Shown: positions 16,655 through 25,560 of the stretch, in pieces | Numbering within the stretch: position 1 is the first letter of the stretch | Layout of the letters: every line of letters begins with the position of its first letter | Source of the DNA: Rubrivivax sp. | GTDB lineage: Bacteria; Pseudomonadota; Gammaproteobacteria; Burkholderiales; Burkholderiaceae_C | DNA: 37,326 nucleotides | Direction of reading: 5' to 3' | Assembly (NCBI GenBank): GCA_022843905.1 | Contig: JALHMT010000056.1 | Coordinates: forward strand, 1-37,326 | Notes under the pieces: model-generated | Seen by the model: only the letters and a program-made list of their open reading frames with translations | Databases searched by the model: none | What the model was told of the DNA's origin: nothing | Made by a program: the position numbers and the translations under genes

Positions 16655-17045
16655 ACAGCTTTGTCGACAAAACTCATGAGAACGGTCGAGCAACGTGACT
16701 CCACAACAGCGTGGGCTGGGTCCTGCTTGCCGATCTGTTCTTGCGTGTCAGGCGGCTTACGAGTGCTTGCAAGAGCCAATGTAGTCCGCTGACGTCCACA
16801 CCGTAGCCAATCGACCCGTGCAGCATGGGCCGTACCTAAGCGCTACGTGTTGTGTGCAGTCCGAAATTTCGACGACGGCAGCACCACATGAGCAGCAGAC
16901 CTGCCTGCGAAGGCGCGACATCACCAGCGCCACGCGTCTATATCGATCCGTTTTCTGGTGATAGTCCGCATGCTCGCCGTTACGGTGCGTCCTGCTTGTG
17001 TCACTGGTACTTCTTTGAACCTTTGTCTCGCCAAGTAGGAGTGAT
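16655..17045. other. Gene-free gap before egtD
   Basis: 391 bases. Short open frames exist on both strands but none has a recognisable domain or a good ribosome site. It presumably carries the egtD promoter. I see no repeat or remnant. Confidence 0.5.
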
Positions 17046-18035
17046 ATGTCGATCGCGCAAGCGCCAAATAGTCTGCAAACTGACGCTTTTCGGAAGGACG
17101 TTCTAGAGGGGCTAACTGCCACGCCAAAGCGCTTGCCTAGCCGCTGGCTGTATGACGGGGAGGGTTCTCGACTCTTTGAAGAGATCACCACGCTCGACGA
17201 GTACTACCTGTCACGGTGCGAGAGCGCCATCCTGCACGAAAACGCTAGTGAACTAGCGGCCTTTGCAGGGGCAGATGCAATCCTGATTGAGTACGGGGCT
17301 GGCGCAGGCATCAAGAGCCAGGCGCTACTGACTGCGCTTAATGCTCCTGCAGCCTACGTTCCGGTGGACATCGCAGACGAGTTTCTGTCGTGCACGCTTG
17401 AGCGCTTCGGCGGTCGATTCCCGGAGCTACCCATATGTCCCGTAGTGGCCGACTTCACTAGTGACTTCGATCTCCCCCCGCTTCCATCCAGCGGTCGGCG
17501 AATTGCCTTCTTCGCAGGGTCAACCATTGGTAACCTGGATGAAGGAGAGGCTGTCGAACTTCTCATGCGCATGCGGATCCATGTGGGGGAAGGAGGGCGC
17601 GCGCTGATTGGGATGGACCTGATAAAGGACCTTGGGACACTTGCGAAGGCCTACGACGACCGTGGGGGCGTTACTGCAGCGTTCAACTTGAATGTTCTCA
17701 GACGCATCAACCGTGAGATTGGAGGCGGGATCCCGCTTGACGCCTTCGTGCATGAAGCTCGCTGGAACCCGGCAGAGCGGGCCATCGAGATGCATCTGCG
17801 CTGCGTTTACAGCTTCAGTACCTCGGTTGGCGGCCAAGTGGTGAGATTTATTGTCGGCGAGACCATCCACACCGAGACATCTCGCAAGTACGACCTGCCG
17901 CGGATCGACCGCCTGGTTGAATTGGCGGGTTGGACACGTCGAGGAACCTGGAACGATGAGAAGTGCGCGTTTGCTGTGGTCGGACTAGAAGCCTCCCAGG
18001 GAGGCGAGTCGTCAGCACTTGCAGCGAGTACATAG
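17046..18035 (+). CDS. egtD: L-histidine N-alpha-methyltransferase EgtD
   Basis: Trimethylates histidine to hercynine with S-adenosylmethionine, the first step of ergothioneine synthesis. 329 residues, normal for EgtD. The family blocks are RWLYDGEGSRLFEEIT, LDEYYLSRCE, the SAM-binding EYGAGAGIKSQALL, and FFAGSTIGNL. The start ATG 17046 follows the aggag in ccaagtaggagtgat. No EgtB gene (the sulfoxide synthase that normally follows or precedes it) is in the window, so the pathway would need an enzyme elsewhere, or the product stops at hercynine. Confidence 0.92.
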   Translation: MSIAQAPNSLQTDAFRKDVLEGLTATPKRLPSRWLYDGEGSRLFEEITTLDEYYLSRCESAILHENASELAAFAGADAILIEYGAGAGIKSQALLTALNAPAAYVPVDIADEFLSCTLERFGGRFPELPICPVVADFTSDFDLPPLPSSGRRIAFFAGSTIGNLDEGEAVELLMRMRIHVGEGGRALIGMDLIKDLGTLAKAYDDRGGVTAAFNLNVLRRINREIGGGIPLDAFVHEARWNPAERAIEMHLRCVYSFSTSVGGQVVRFIVGETIHTETSRKYDLPRIDRLVELAGWTRRGTWNDEKCAFAVVGLEASQGGESSALAAST

Positions 18036-18109
18036 CCCTGCGACGCCGTGCGCTTCTCTTCTCCGGCGGGGGAGCTGAACCGAAATCCAAACCACCAAGG
18101 ACATTCATC

Positions 18110-19594
18110 ATGTGCGGCATCGTTGGCACCCTAGCAGCTACCCCCGTCAACCAGGTCCTCTACGACGCGCTTCTGCTTTTGCAGCACCGCGGCCAAGATG
18201 CCGCAGGCATCGTCACGATGCAGGGCCAGAAGTGTTTCATGCACAAAGCGCGGGGCATGGTTCGCGACGTCTTCCGCACCCGCAACATGCGGGCGCTGCC
18301 CGGCAATATCGGCCTCGGGCAAGTGCGCTATCCCACCGCCGGCAATGCCTATAGCGAGGAGGAGGCTCAGCCCTTCTACGTGAACGCGCCCTTCGGAATC
18401 GTGCTTGTGCACAACGGCAACCTGACGAACTCGCTGGCATTGAAGGATGAGCTTTTCGAGATCGACCGCCGCCACATCAATACAGACAGCGACACCGAGG
18501 TGCTGATTAATGTGCTTGCCCACGAGCTGGAAATAGCCGCTCGCGATCTACCGCTGACGACCAAGGAGATATTCGCCGCCGTGCGCTCCGTGCAAAAGCG
18601 CATCAAGGGCAGCTATGCCGTCATCGCGCTGATTGCCGGCCAGGGCCTGCTAGCCTTCCGCGACCCGTTCGGCATCCGTCCGCTGTGCTTTGGCCGCTCG
18701 GGCAAAGGAGAGTTCATGGTCGCCAGCGAGAGTGTCGCCTTGGAAGGCACTGGGCACCAACTCGAACGTGACTTGGCGCCCGGTGAAGCGCTGTTCGTCG
18801 ACATGACGGGAAAGATGCATACCGAGCAGTGCAACGACAACTCGACGCGGAACCCCTGCATGTTCGAGTTCGTTTACCTGGCCCGCCCCGACTCGGTGAT
18901 GGACGGCATCTCGGTTTACCAGGCTCGGCTGAATATGGGCGAGGCGCTCGCTCAACGTGTGATCTCGACGATGCCGCCCAACGAGATCGACGTCGTCATT
19001 CCAATTCCGGAAAGCAGCCGCCCGGCGGCGATGCAACTGGCCCATCGCATCGGCAAGCCCTACCGAGAGGGTTTCGTGAAGAACCGCTACGTTGGCCGCA
19101 CCTTCATCATGCCGGCACAGGGCACGCGCGAAAAGAGCGTGCGCCAGAAGCTCAACGCCATCGGCCTGGAGTTCAAGGGGCGCAACGTGCTGCTGGTGGA
19201 CGACTCAATCGTACGCGGCACCACGTCGAAAGAGATTGTGGAAATGGCCCGCGAGGCTGGTGCACGCAAGGTTTACCTCGCGTCCGCCGCGCCGCCGGTC
19301 CGCTTTCCCAACGTCTACGGCATCGACTTACCAACCAAAGAGGAACTCATCGCTCATGGCCGAACGGTTGAGGAGATCCGCGAGTACATTGGTGCTGATG
19401 CGCTGATCTATCAGGATATCGAAGCGATGAAGCGCGTCGTCGCCGAACTGCGACCAGGAATACAAGGTTTCGAAGTCAGCTGCTTCGAAGGCCATTACCT
19501 GACGGGCGACATCAGCCAGGCTGACTTTGACGGCATGCGTGAACAACGCAAGAAGCGGTACGTCGAAGCCGAGCATGGTGACGAAGCAACTTAA
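18110..19594 (+). CDS. purF: Amidophosphoribosyltransferase PurF
   Basis: First committed enzyme of purine synthesis: glutamine plus PRPP gives phosphoribosylamine. 494 residues. I chose ATG 18110 because the next residue must be the nucleophile Cys (MCGIVG), exposed after Met removal, and aagga stands upstream. The glutaminase part includes LQHRGQDAAGI and FGIVLVHNGNLTN; the transferase part has the PRPP loop VLLVDDSIVRGTTSKEIV. All key residues are in place. It lies 74 nt after egtD, outside the cvpA-purF setting usual in proteobacteria, so it may be a second copy. Confidence 0.95.
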   Translation: MCGIVGTLAATPVNQVLYDALLLLQHRGQDAAGIVTMQGQKCFMHKARGMVRDVFRTRNMRALPGNIGLGQVRYPTAGNAYSEEEAQPFYVNAPFGIVLVHNGNLTNSLALKDELFEIDRRHINTDSDTEVLINVLAHELEIAARDLPLTTKEIFAAVRSVQKRIKGSYAVIALIAGQGLLAFRDPFGIRPLCFGRSGKGEFMVASESVALEGTGHQLERDLAPGEALFVDMTGKMHTEQCNDNSTRNPCMFEFVYLARPDSVMDGISVYQARLNMGEALAQRVISTMPPNEIDVVIPIPESSRPAAMQLAHRIGKPYREGFVKNRYVGRTFIMPAQGTREKSVRQKLNAIGLEFKGRNVLLVDDSIVRGTTSKEIVEMAREAGARKVYLASAAPPVRFPNVYGIDLPTKEELIAHGRTVEEIREYIGADALIYQDIEAMKRVVAELRPGIQGFEVSCFEGHYLTGDISQADFDGMREQRKKRYVEAEHGDEAT

Positions 19595-19652
19595 TGTTGT
19601 GAGTCCAGGCCTGCAGAGACTCTAGCCGTCACGCTGAGCAAGAGCGGTACTC

Positions 19653-20360
19653 TCAACGCGGTTGCTTCACCAGCACTGGGTCCGCTCGGAACCTGTCGCC
19701 GAAGAGCCGCTTAAGTGCCGAGACTTTGGGCAGGTCGTTGAAGACGATGTACTGCTGCCGTGGATTGTTCGTCATGTAGTCCTGGTGGTAGGTTTCCGCA
19801 GCATAAAAGTTCCCCGTCTCCTCCAGCTTGGTAACGATGGGTTTTCCGTAGAGCTTCGTGGCGTCCAACTGAGCAATGTAGGCCTGAGCTGTATCGCGCT
19901 GCGCCGCGTTGGCCGGAAACACCGCAGACCGGTACTGCGTTCCGGAGTCGGGCCCCTGGCGGTTCAGTTGGGTCGGGTTGTGCGCGACGGAGAAGAATAT
20001 CTGCAGCAGCGTCCCGTAGCTGACCTGTGCCGGGTCGAACGTCACCTCTACAGCCTCTGCATGACCCGTGCGGCCACTCGTTACCAGCGCATATGAAGCG
20101 GTGCTGGCTGGGCCGCCGGCGTAGCCGGAGACAGCACGTTGCACTCCCTTGACGTGTTGGAACACGCCTTGCACGCCCCAGAAGCAGCCACCAGCAAACA
20201 CAGCCTTCTGAAGGCCGGCGTTGACCGGGGCTGGGTCTTTGACCGGCGCGGGGATGCGGACCGGGTCTTCAGCGGCTACGCAGGCTGTCATCGTGCTCAG
20301 TAGGAGTGATCCGGCGGCTAAGGCGTGGGCGAGACGCCGACGGGATGAGACCATGTTCAT
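19653..20360 (-). CDS. msrA: Exported methionine sulfoxide reductase MsrA
   Basis: 235 residues with an N-terminal signal sequence (LAHALAAGSLLLSTMTAC) that may end in a lipobox-like Cys or in an Ala-rich cleavage site. The mature part is a complete MsrA: FAGGCFWGVQGVFQHVKGV, SGYAGGPASTASY, GHAEAVEVTFDPAQVSYG, and YHQDYMTNNPRQQYI. Start ATG 20360 has ccaggag just upstream. It lies 23 nt after the DipZ-type gene in the same operon and would repair periplasmic proteins with electrons delivered by DipZ. Confidence 0.93.
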   Translation of the reverse strand: MNMVSSRRRLAHALAAGSLLLSTMTACVAAEDPVRIPAPVKDPAPVNAGLQKAVFAGGCFWGVQGVFQHVKGVQRAVSGYAGGPASTASYALVTSGRTGHAEAVEVTFDPAQVSYGTLLQIFFSVAHNPTQLNRQGPDSGTQYRSAVFPANAAQRDTAQAYIAQLDATKLYGKPIVTKLEETGNFYAAETYHQDYMTNNPRQQYIVFNDLPKVSALKRLFGDRFRADPVLVKQPR

Positions 20361-20383
20361 GATTTACTCCTGGAAAAGTGATT

Positions 20384-22216
20384 TCAACCGAAGGTGAAGG
20401 CGTATGCCGATACACCTGTGTCTAGAAACTCAATGCTGAAAGTTCGCTCGCTGCCCGAGCTGCCAGGTTGGCGAATGAGTTGGTACAAGCGCTGCTCTTT
20501 GACGATGCCGCTGCCATCGGCTGCGATGTCAGTGCCGCGAGCAGGTCCGGGTGGCTGTCCATCCAGCAGCACCCTGAAGCGCACTGGCTTGCCCTTGGCG
20601 TCGGGGGCGAGGACCAAGTGCAGGTCACGTGCCTTGAATTTGTAGACGATTCGGCCAGCGGGGGCAGCCAAGGTGGCCTTTTCGTCGCCAATAGTCCACC
20701 GACCTGTGAGGCCCCAACCGTTGAGCGGCAGTTGGTCAGGCAACGTGTAAGTTGTTGGCTGGTCTGGGACTGCCTTCGGCATCGAGGCGAAGTTGCTGGC
20801 CCGCTCGTAGCCGACGTAGGTTTCAGGTGAGCCTACAGCGGTGGTGTCTCCTGCCGCTTGTTGCGCACCTTGGCCCTTCACCTCGACCAAGCCGTGTGCG
20901 TCATCGGCGCTGCCGGCTTCCCGCAGCAATTGTTGGATCACGCGCTCAGTCTCTGCGTACTGGCCCTCACCGAAATGTTTATGACGCAACTTGCCCTGCG
21001 CATCGATGAGATAGTGCGCGGGCCAGTAGCGGTTCTTGAAGGCTCGCCAGATTGCGAACTCGTTGTCGATGGCGACAGGGTAGCCGACGGCAAGGCTCTT
21101 CGTTGCCTTGATGACGTTGCCTATGTCGCGCTCGAAGGCGAACTCCGGGGCGTGAACGCCGACAACCACCAGTCCTTGGTCGCGATACTTCTCTGCCCAT
21201 GCCTTGACGTAGGGGAGGGTGCGAAGGCAGTTGATGCAGGAGTAGGTCCAGAAGTCAACGAGCACCACCTTGCCCCGCAACTGGGCTGCATTCAACGGCT
21301 CTGTGTTCAGCCACCGGGTAGCACCCTCAAAACCCGGCGCTAAAGCTTGGATCGGCAAGGCTACATCGTCGTGGGCAGCGCGGGTCGTGGCCATCATGGC
21401 GCCTCCCTCTGCAGGTGCCATTGCCTCTCCGCTCTTTGATGCGGATTGCATGGCCATCGCTGGACCGCCGCTCATGGCCATCACACCCTCCGGCTGCGGC
21501 TCACCTGCAAAGTGGTCGACAAGTCGTTGTTCGAGCTTGCTGGTAGAGGACAAAGACAACTCGGCCAGCACACCGGTATCGGCGCCCATAGCGATGGCAA
21601 CCACAGCGACCAGCATCGTGCCACCGAGGCCGCGACGCAGCCATTCTCCCGCTCCAAGTGACCGTCGTAGCGCAGCAGCCACTCGGCCACCAAGAAGCAG
21701 TGCAGCGGCCAGCGAGGTTGCTGCGCCCATGGCGTAGGCGAATAGCAGGAAAGTGGAGTGGCTATTGGCGCCTTCGAGGGCAGCACCGGTCAGGATCAGA
21801 CCGAGGATTGGTCCCGCGCAAGGTGCCCAGAGCAGACCGGTCGCCACACCCAGCAACATAGAACCCCCAGCACTCGGCTGGCTACCTGCGCGTTCCGTCA
21901 ACCGAGCCCCAGCCGCGACGAAAGGCTTGGTCAACCGTTCGGCGAAACTGGGCCAGAGAAGCGTCAGCGAGAAGAACGCAACCAGCGCGAGCGCAATCCA
22001 GCGACCCCATTGGTTAGCCGAAACAACCCAGGCGCCGCCGACCGCAGCTAGCGTGGCGACAAAGGTGAAGGTCAATGCCATGCCCGCAAGCAGTGGCAAT
22101 GCGCTGCGCGTGAAGTGTTGGCCAGCGCGCGCGAACACAAACGGCAATACCGGTAGCACGCACGGGCTGAGGATGGTCAGTACGCCACCAAGGTAGGCCA
22201 GAAGTATCAGCAGCAT
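20384..22216 (-). CDS. DipZ-type CcdA-thioredoxin fusion
   Basis: 610 residues. Residues 1-225 are a CcdA/DsbD-like membrane domain with the paired cysteines C19 (ILSPCVLPVLPF) and C133 (LLWAPCAGPILG) that move electrons across the inner membrane. A Met-rich linker (about 245-277, seven Met) follows. Residues 285-440 are a periplasmic thioredoxin-like domain with C327/C330 in FWTYSCINC, and the C-terminal part resembles the carbohydrate-binding-like domain of DipZ proteins. It likely supplies reducing power to the flanking exported MsrB and MsrA. It starts 6 nt after the msrB stop. Confidence 0.9.
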   Translation of the reverse strand: MLLILLAYLGGVLTILSPCVLPVLPFVFARAGQHFTRSALPLLAGMALTFTFVATLAAVGGAWVVSANQWGRWIALALVAFFSLTLLWPSFAERLTKPFVAAGARLTERAGSQPSAGGSMLLGVATGLLWAPCAGPILGLILTGAALEGANSHSTFLLFAYAMGAATSLAAALLLGGRVAAALRRSLGAGEWLRRGLGGTMLVAVVAIAMGADTGVLAELSLSSTSKLEQRLVDHFAGEPQPEGVMAMSGGPAMAMQSASKSGEAMAPAEGGAMMATTRAAHDDVALPIQALAPGFEGATRWLNTEPLNAAQLRGKVVLVDFWTYSCINCLRTLPYVKAWAEKYRDQGLVVVGVHAPEFAFERDIGNVIKATKSLAVGYPVAIDNEFAIWRAFKNRYWPAHYLIDAQGKLRHKHFGEGQYAETERVIQQLLREAGSADDAHGLVEVKGQGAQQAAGDTTAVGSPETYVGYERASNFASMPKAVPDQPTTYTLPDQLPLNGWGLTGRWTIGDEKATLAAPAGRIVYKFKARDLHLVLAPDAKGKPVRFRVLLDGQPPGPARGTDIAADGSGIVKEQRLYQLIRQPGSSGSERTFSIEFLDTGVSAYAFTFG

Positions 22217-22222
22217 GGGATA

Positions 22223-22711
22223 TCAGGCAGTTTGCGCCGCAAAAGTCAGAGATATGCCGTTGATGCAATAGCGAAGGCCGGTAGGTCGCGGGCCGTCGTC
22301 GAACACATGGCCCATGTGGCCACCGCAACGGCTGCAATGAACCTCAATCTCCACCATCCCGAAGCGCCTGTCCTTGCGTGTAGCGACTGCGTTGTCTATC
22401 GGCTTCCAGAAGCTCGGCCAGCCAGTTCCACTGTCAAACTTGGTCTTTGACGAGAACATCGGCAACGCACAGCCCGCGCAGGAATAGGTACCAGCTCGGT
22501 GCTCGCTGTTGAGCGGACTACTTCCCGGGCGCTCGGTGGCCTCGCGTCGCAGAACCGTGTACTGCTGCGGCGTAAGCTTCGCTCGCCACTGTGCATCGGT
22601 GAAGGTCACTTTGAATTTTTCAGCGGCTAAGGCGCCGCCTGTCAGCGACAGTGACGAAAGCGCAATAGCGCTATGGGTAGCCGTGAAAAGCATATCGCGC
22701 CGCGTGGTCAT
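22223..22711 (-). CDS. msrB: Exported methionine sulfoxide reductase MsrB with Tat signal
   Basis: 162 residues from ATG 22711, preceded by aggag. The N-terminus TTRRDMLFTATHSAIAL has the twin-arginine form followed by a hydrophobic stretch and an AxA-type site (GALAAE), so export folded with a cofactor or zinc is likely. The MsrB domain is complete: zinc sites CAGC and CSRC, GTGWPSF, and catalytic Cys in RYCINGISL. It is the first gene of the operon msrB-dipZ-msrA, divergent from the two-component genes. Confidence 0.93.
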   Translation of the reverse strand: MTTRRDMLFTATHSAIALSSLSLTGGALAAEKFKVTFTDAQWRAKLTPQQYTVLRREATERPGSSPLNSEHRAGTYSCAGCALPMFSSKTKFDSGTGWPSFWKPIDNAVATRKDRRFGMVEIEVHCSRCGGHMGHVFDDGPRPTGLRYCINGISLTFAAQTA

Positions 22712-22767
22712 GTGAACTCCTGGATGGGGACTGGCCGTGATGATGCGCGGCCGGCGTCCGAAAGTCC

Positions 22768-22798
22768 TCACGAAGAGTTAAAAGAATCGTGAACTCTT
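22768..22798. promoter_or_regulatory. Nested inverted repeat between msrB and the response regulator
   Basis: tcacga (22768-22773) is inversely matched by tcgtga (22787-22792), and aagagtt (22773-22779) by aactctt (22792-22798). The site lies 28-58 bases upstream of the response regulator start and about 57-87 bases upstream of msrB. It is a candidate operator for the response regulator acting on both divergent units. Confidence 0.45.
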
Positions 22799-22825
22799 GA
22801 AAGCGCCGCTCGCAGACAATGAGGA

Positions 22826-23542
22826 ATGCCGAACCCACGCCGCATACTCCTTGTCGAGGACGACGCCCACATCGCTGATGTGCTCACGCTGCATCTGCGT
22901 GATGAAGGGTTGGAGGTCGTCCACTGCGCTCGCGGAGACGAAGGCCTCATGCAACTGGAGCGCGGAGGGTGGGACGCGCTGGTGCTGGACCTGATGCTGC
23001 CGGGCGTAGACGGTCTGGAGATTTGCCGCCGCGCCCGGGCGATGACTCGTTACACGCCCATCATCATCATCAGCGCCCGGTCTAGCGAATTGCATCGCAT
23101 CCTAGGGCTGGAGCTCGGCGCCGACGACTATCTCGCCAAGCCGTTCTCGGTGCTGGAGCTGGTAGCGCGGCTACGGGCACTACTGCGGCGCGTTGATGCG
23201 CTGGCTCAAAACGCTCGGCTTGACGCCGGTAGCCTGTCAATCGGTGATCTGGAGATTGAACCGATTGCACGGGAGGCCAAGCTCGCTGGTGCGGTCTTAG
23301 AGCTTACGCCTCGTGAGTTCGACTTGCTGTACTTCTTTGCACGGCAACCAGGCAAGGTGTTCTCTCGCATTGATTTGCTCAACGCTGTATGGGGCTACCA
23401 GCATGAGGGCTACGAGCACACGGTCAACACCCACATCAACCGGTTGCGAGCGAAGGTTGAGCCAGACCCGGGCAACCCCCAACGCATCCTGACGGTGTGG
23501 GGGCGAGGCTATAAGTTCGCGGAGGCAGGTAGCACGGCATGA
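22826..23542 (+). CDS. OmpR-family response regulator
   Basis: 238 residues. The receiver domain has the acidic pair EDD, phospho-acceptor Asp 55 (LVLDLMLPG), and KPF. The C-terminal winged helix includes ELTPREFDLLYFFARQPGKV and ends with the usual RGYKF. The stop overlaps the histidine kinase start (ATGA), so they form an operon. Divergence from msrB-dipZ-msrA suggests it controls that operon. Confidence 0.93.
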   Translation: MPNPRRILLVEDDAHIADVLTLHLRDEGLEVVHCARGDEGLMQLERGGWDALVLDLMLPGVDGLEICRRARAMTRYTPIIIISARSSELHRILGLELGADDYLAKPFSVLELVARLRALLRRVDALAQNARLDAGSLSIGDLEIEPIAREAKLAGAVLELTPREFDLLYFFARQPGKVFSRIDLLNAVWGYQHEGYEHTVNTHINRLRAKVEPDPGNPQRILTVWGRGYKFAEAGSTA

Positions 23543-25005
23543 AGCTGACGGTCACACAGAGGCTTTCGCTGACATTTGCTTTGCTACTGCTGCTGTGCAG
23601 CGGCATGTCAGCGTGGATTCAACTGCGCTCAAGCCGCATGCATGAGATGGAGGTGGTGCAGGGTCTGTCGCGCGACCTGGCCAGCAGCATCGCCCGCGAC
23701 ACCCAACTGACCGATTCGCATGGCCTGATGCCCGATGCTGTACGCCGGCTATTTGACCAGCTGATGCTTGTCAACCCCAGCGTCGAAGCTTACTTGGTCG
23801 AACCTGATGGCCGAATTGCAGGACACGCGGCGCCCGAGGGTCGCCTTAAGCGAGAGCGTATTGACCTGGAACCCGTCAGAAGCCTCCTGGCCGACCAGCC
23901 TCTGCCTATCCTTGGCGACGACCCTCGCAGCTCGGACGGGCGGAAGGTGTTCAGCGCTGCGCCGCTACGCGTTGGGGGTCGAGACGTTGGCTACGTCTAT
24001 GTGGTGCTCCTTGGCGAGGCGCATGATCAGTTGAACGCGCGCGGTTCCAAGCATGCAGTACTGACAACGGCTCTTTGGTCAATCGCGATGGTTGCATTTT
24101 TGTGCCTGGTTGCAGGGCTCACCGCATTCACCTTCATCACGCGGCCATTGCGGCGGTTGACGCAGTCGGTGCGAGGGTTCGACATCAACGGTCCGCCCCC
24201 TGAGCTACTGCCACCGCCCGCAATCGCAGTGAACAGTCGCGACGAGATTGCAGTCCTGGATGGCGCTTACCGCCAGATGGTGGGCCGCATTGGCGAACAG
24301 TGGCGGGCGCTAACCCGTCAAGACCAGGAGCGTCGAGAGTTAATCGCGAACGTCTCGCATGACCTGCGCACACCTCTTTCTTCTCTCCACGGCTACTTGG
24401 AGACGTTGCTGCTTAAAGACGCCACTTTGGAGCCAGGTGAACGACGCCGCTACCTGCATATCGCTATTGATCAGAGTCGGAAGGTCGGGGAGCTGGCGCA
24501 GAGTTTGTTTGAGCTGGCACGGCTGGAGTACGGTTTCGTGCAGCCAGACTTCGAGTCCTTCTCGATGGTGGACCTGGTCCAGGACGTATTTCAGAAATTC
24601 GAGCTCCGAGCCGAGTCCCGGCAAGTGGCGCTTAAAGCCACCTTTCCGCCTCAGCTGCCTCCCGTGCGCGGCGATTTTGGGTTGATTGAGCGAGCGCTCA
24701 GCAATCTGCTGGATAACGCGCTCCGCCATACGCCGCAAGGCGGCGCTATCGAGGTCACCCTGACCTCAACGGGCAACGAACTGCAGGTGATGGTCACTGA
24801 CACGGGACCTGGCATCGCGCCTGAGTTGCGGGAGGCAGTTTTTCAGCGTCCGTTTGTGGTCGGGGGTGCACGTCGGGACGGCGGGCTCGGTCTGCGCATA
24901 GTCCATAGAATCTTGGAACTGCACGAGCGGAGCATCGAACTGGTCGATTCGTCTGACCCCGGTGCTTCTTTCCGCTTTTCACTACCGATTGCGCGTTTGG
25001 GCTAG
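23539..25005 (+). CDS. Membrane sensor histidine kinase
   Basis: 488 residues. A transmembrane helix at about 8-28 and another at 176-200 enclose a periplasmic sensor of about 145 residues with a PAS/PDC-like character (AYLVEPDGRIAGHAAPEG). HAMP follows, then HisKA with His 274 (NVSHDLRTPLSSLHG), and the ATPase domain with N box DNALRHTP and G1 DTGPGIAP. The family resembles kinases that sense envelope stress; the signal, perhaps an oxidant, is inferred from the divergent Msr genes. Confidence 0.92.
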   Translation: MKLTVTQRLSLTFALLLLLCSGMSAWIQLRSSRMHEMEVVQGLSRDLASSIARDTQLTDSHGLMPDAVRRLFDQLMLVNPSVEAYLVEPDGRIAGHAAPEGRLKRERIDLEPVRSLLADQPLPILGDDPRSSDGRKVFSAAPLRVGGRDVGYVYVVLLGEAHDQLNARGSKHAVLTTALWSIAMVAFLCLVAGLTAFTFITRPLRRLTQSVRGFDINGPPPELLPPPAIAVNSRDEIAVLDGAYRQMVGRIGEQWRALTRQDQERRELIANVSHDLRTPLSSLHGYLETLLLKDATLEPGERRRYLHIAIDQSRKVGELAQSLFELARLEYGFVQPDFESFSMVDLVQDVFQKFELRAESRQVALKATFPPQLPPVRGDFGLIERALSNLLDNALRHTPQGGAIEVTLTSTGNELQVMVTDTGPGIAPELREAVFQRPFVVGGARRDGGLGLRIVHRILELHERSIELVDSSDPGASFRFSLPIARLG

Positions 25006-25028
25006 TTGCTTCTTGTAGGAGCACGAAC

Positions 25029-25268
25029 TTAGAAGTCCGACAACTTACGACCATCGACCGCAATCAATTGGTCCAGGCGAATGACTGTGTTGTCGTCTGC
25101 GTACAAGTACTCAGCGCCGTCACTGGTTCGCACATCGAGCACCACGGCGGTAGTGCTTGCTGGTTGACCCGCCCCATCAAGGTACTCAATGACCATCCGT
25201 CGGCGTCGCATCGCCGCGGCTTCTAGAAAATCGTGAAACTCACAGCTAATTGGCTGGTAGTCGCTCAT
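25029..25268 (-). CDS. Rof-like (YaeO-type) transcription antiterminator protein
   Basis: 79 residues from ATG 25268. The pattern YQPISCEFHDFLEAAAMRRR, followed by a small beta-rich domain ending LDQLIAVDGRKL, matches Rof proteins, which bind Rho and inhibit termination. In this family the Cys near the N-terminus is usual. It is convergent with the kinase gene, 23 nt from its stop, and is the last gene of the redox block. Identification is by pattern and moderate. Confidence 0.65.
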   Translation of the reverse strand: MSDYQPISCEFHDFLEAAAMRRRRMVIEYLDGAGQPASTTAVVLDVRTSDGAEYLYADDNTVIRLDQLIAVDGRKLSDF

Positions 25269-25432
25269 GAATAGCCTTCCGAAATTCTTGCTGGGGCTAG
25301 TTTGCGGCTTTTTGCCGAGTGAGAGCAACTGGTGTTGGGATTTCCACGTTTGCCGGCAGATTCAAATGCCGTTGATGAGGCTCCTTCTGTGCTGGCGCGA
25401 CGTCATGAGTCGCGTTCCACTTCACCAATTTC

Positions 25433-25550
25433 TGGGCCTGGGCCGACCTTGGTCGCACCGAGGGCGCCGGTGGATCGGTTCAAGACGATAAGCAAACGAT
25501 TCTGGACCCATTGGTAACTTCATTTTCGTACCCTCGTGCGATCGGGATAC
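25433..25550 (+). repeat. Diverged repeat, copy 1, upstream of transporter remnant
   Basis: About 118 bp similar to 32320-32445. The best core is tcggttcaagacgat, identical in both, followed by aaacg, ctggaccc and a ttcat-like block. Similarity extends on both sides at a lower level. Each copy has a tiny ORF. The stretch 25269-25859 has no other gene apart from the remnant at 25561-25713. Confidence 0.7.
25470..25517 (+). CDS. Possible tiny leader ORF, copy 1
   Basis: GTG at 25470 opens 15 codons: V/M-DRFKTISKRFWTHW. The related ORF at 32359 reads MNRFKTMGKRYWTR. Gaps are absent, and most changes are conservative (I/M, S/G, F/Y). The upstream gaggg is a weak ribosome site. It may be a decaying copy. 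Translation is unproven. Confidence 0.3.
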   Translation: MDRFKTISKRFWTHW

Positions 25551-25560
25551 CGGGTCTATC

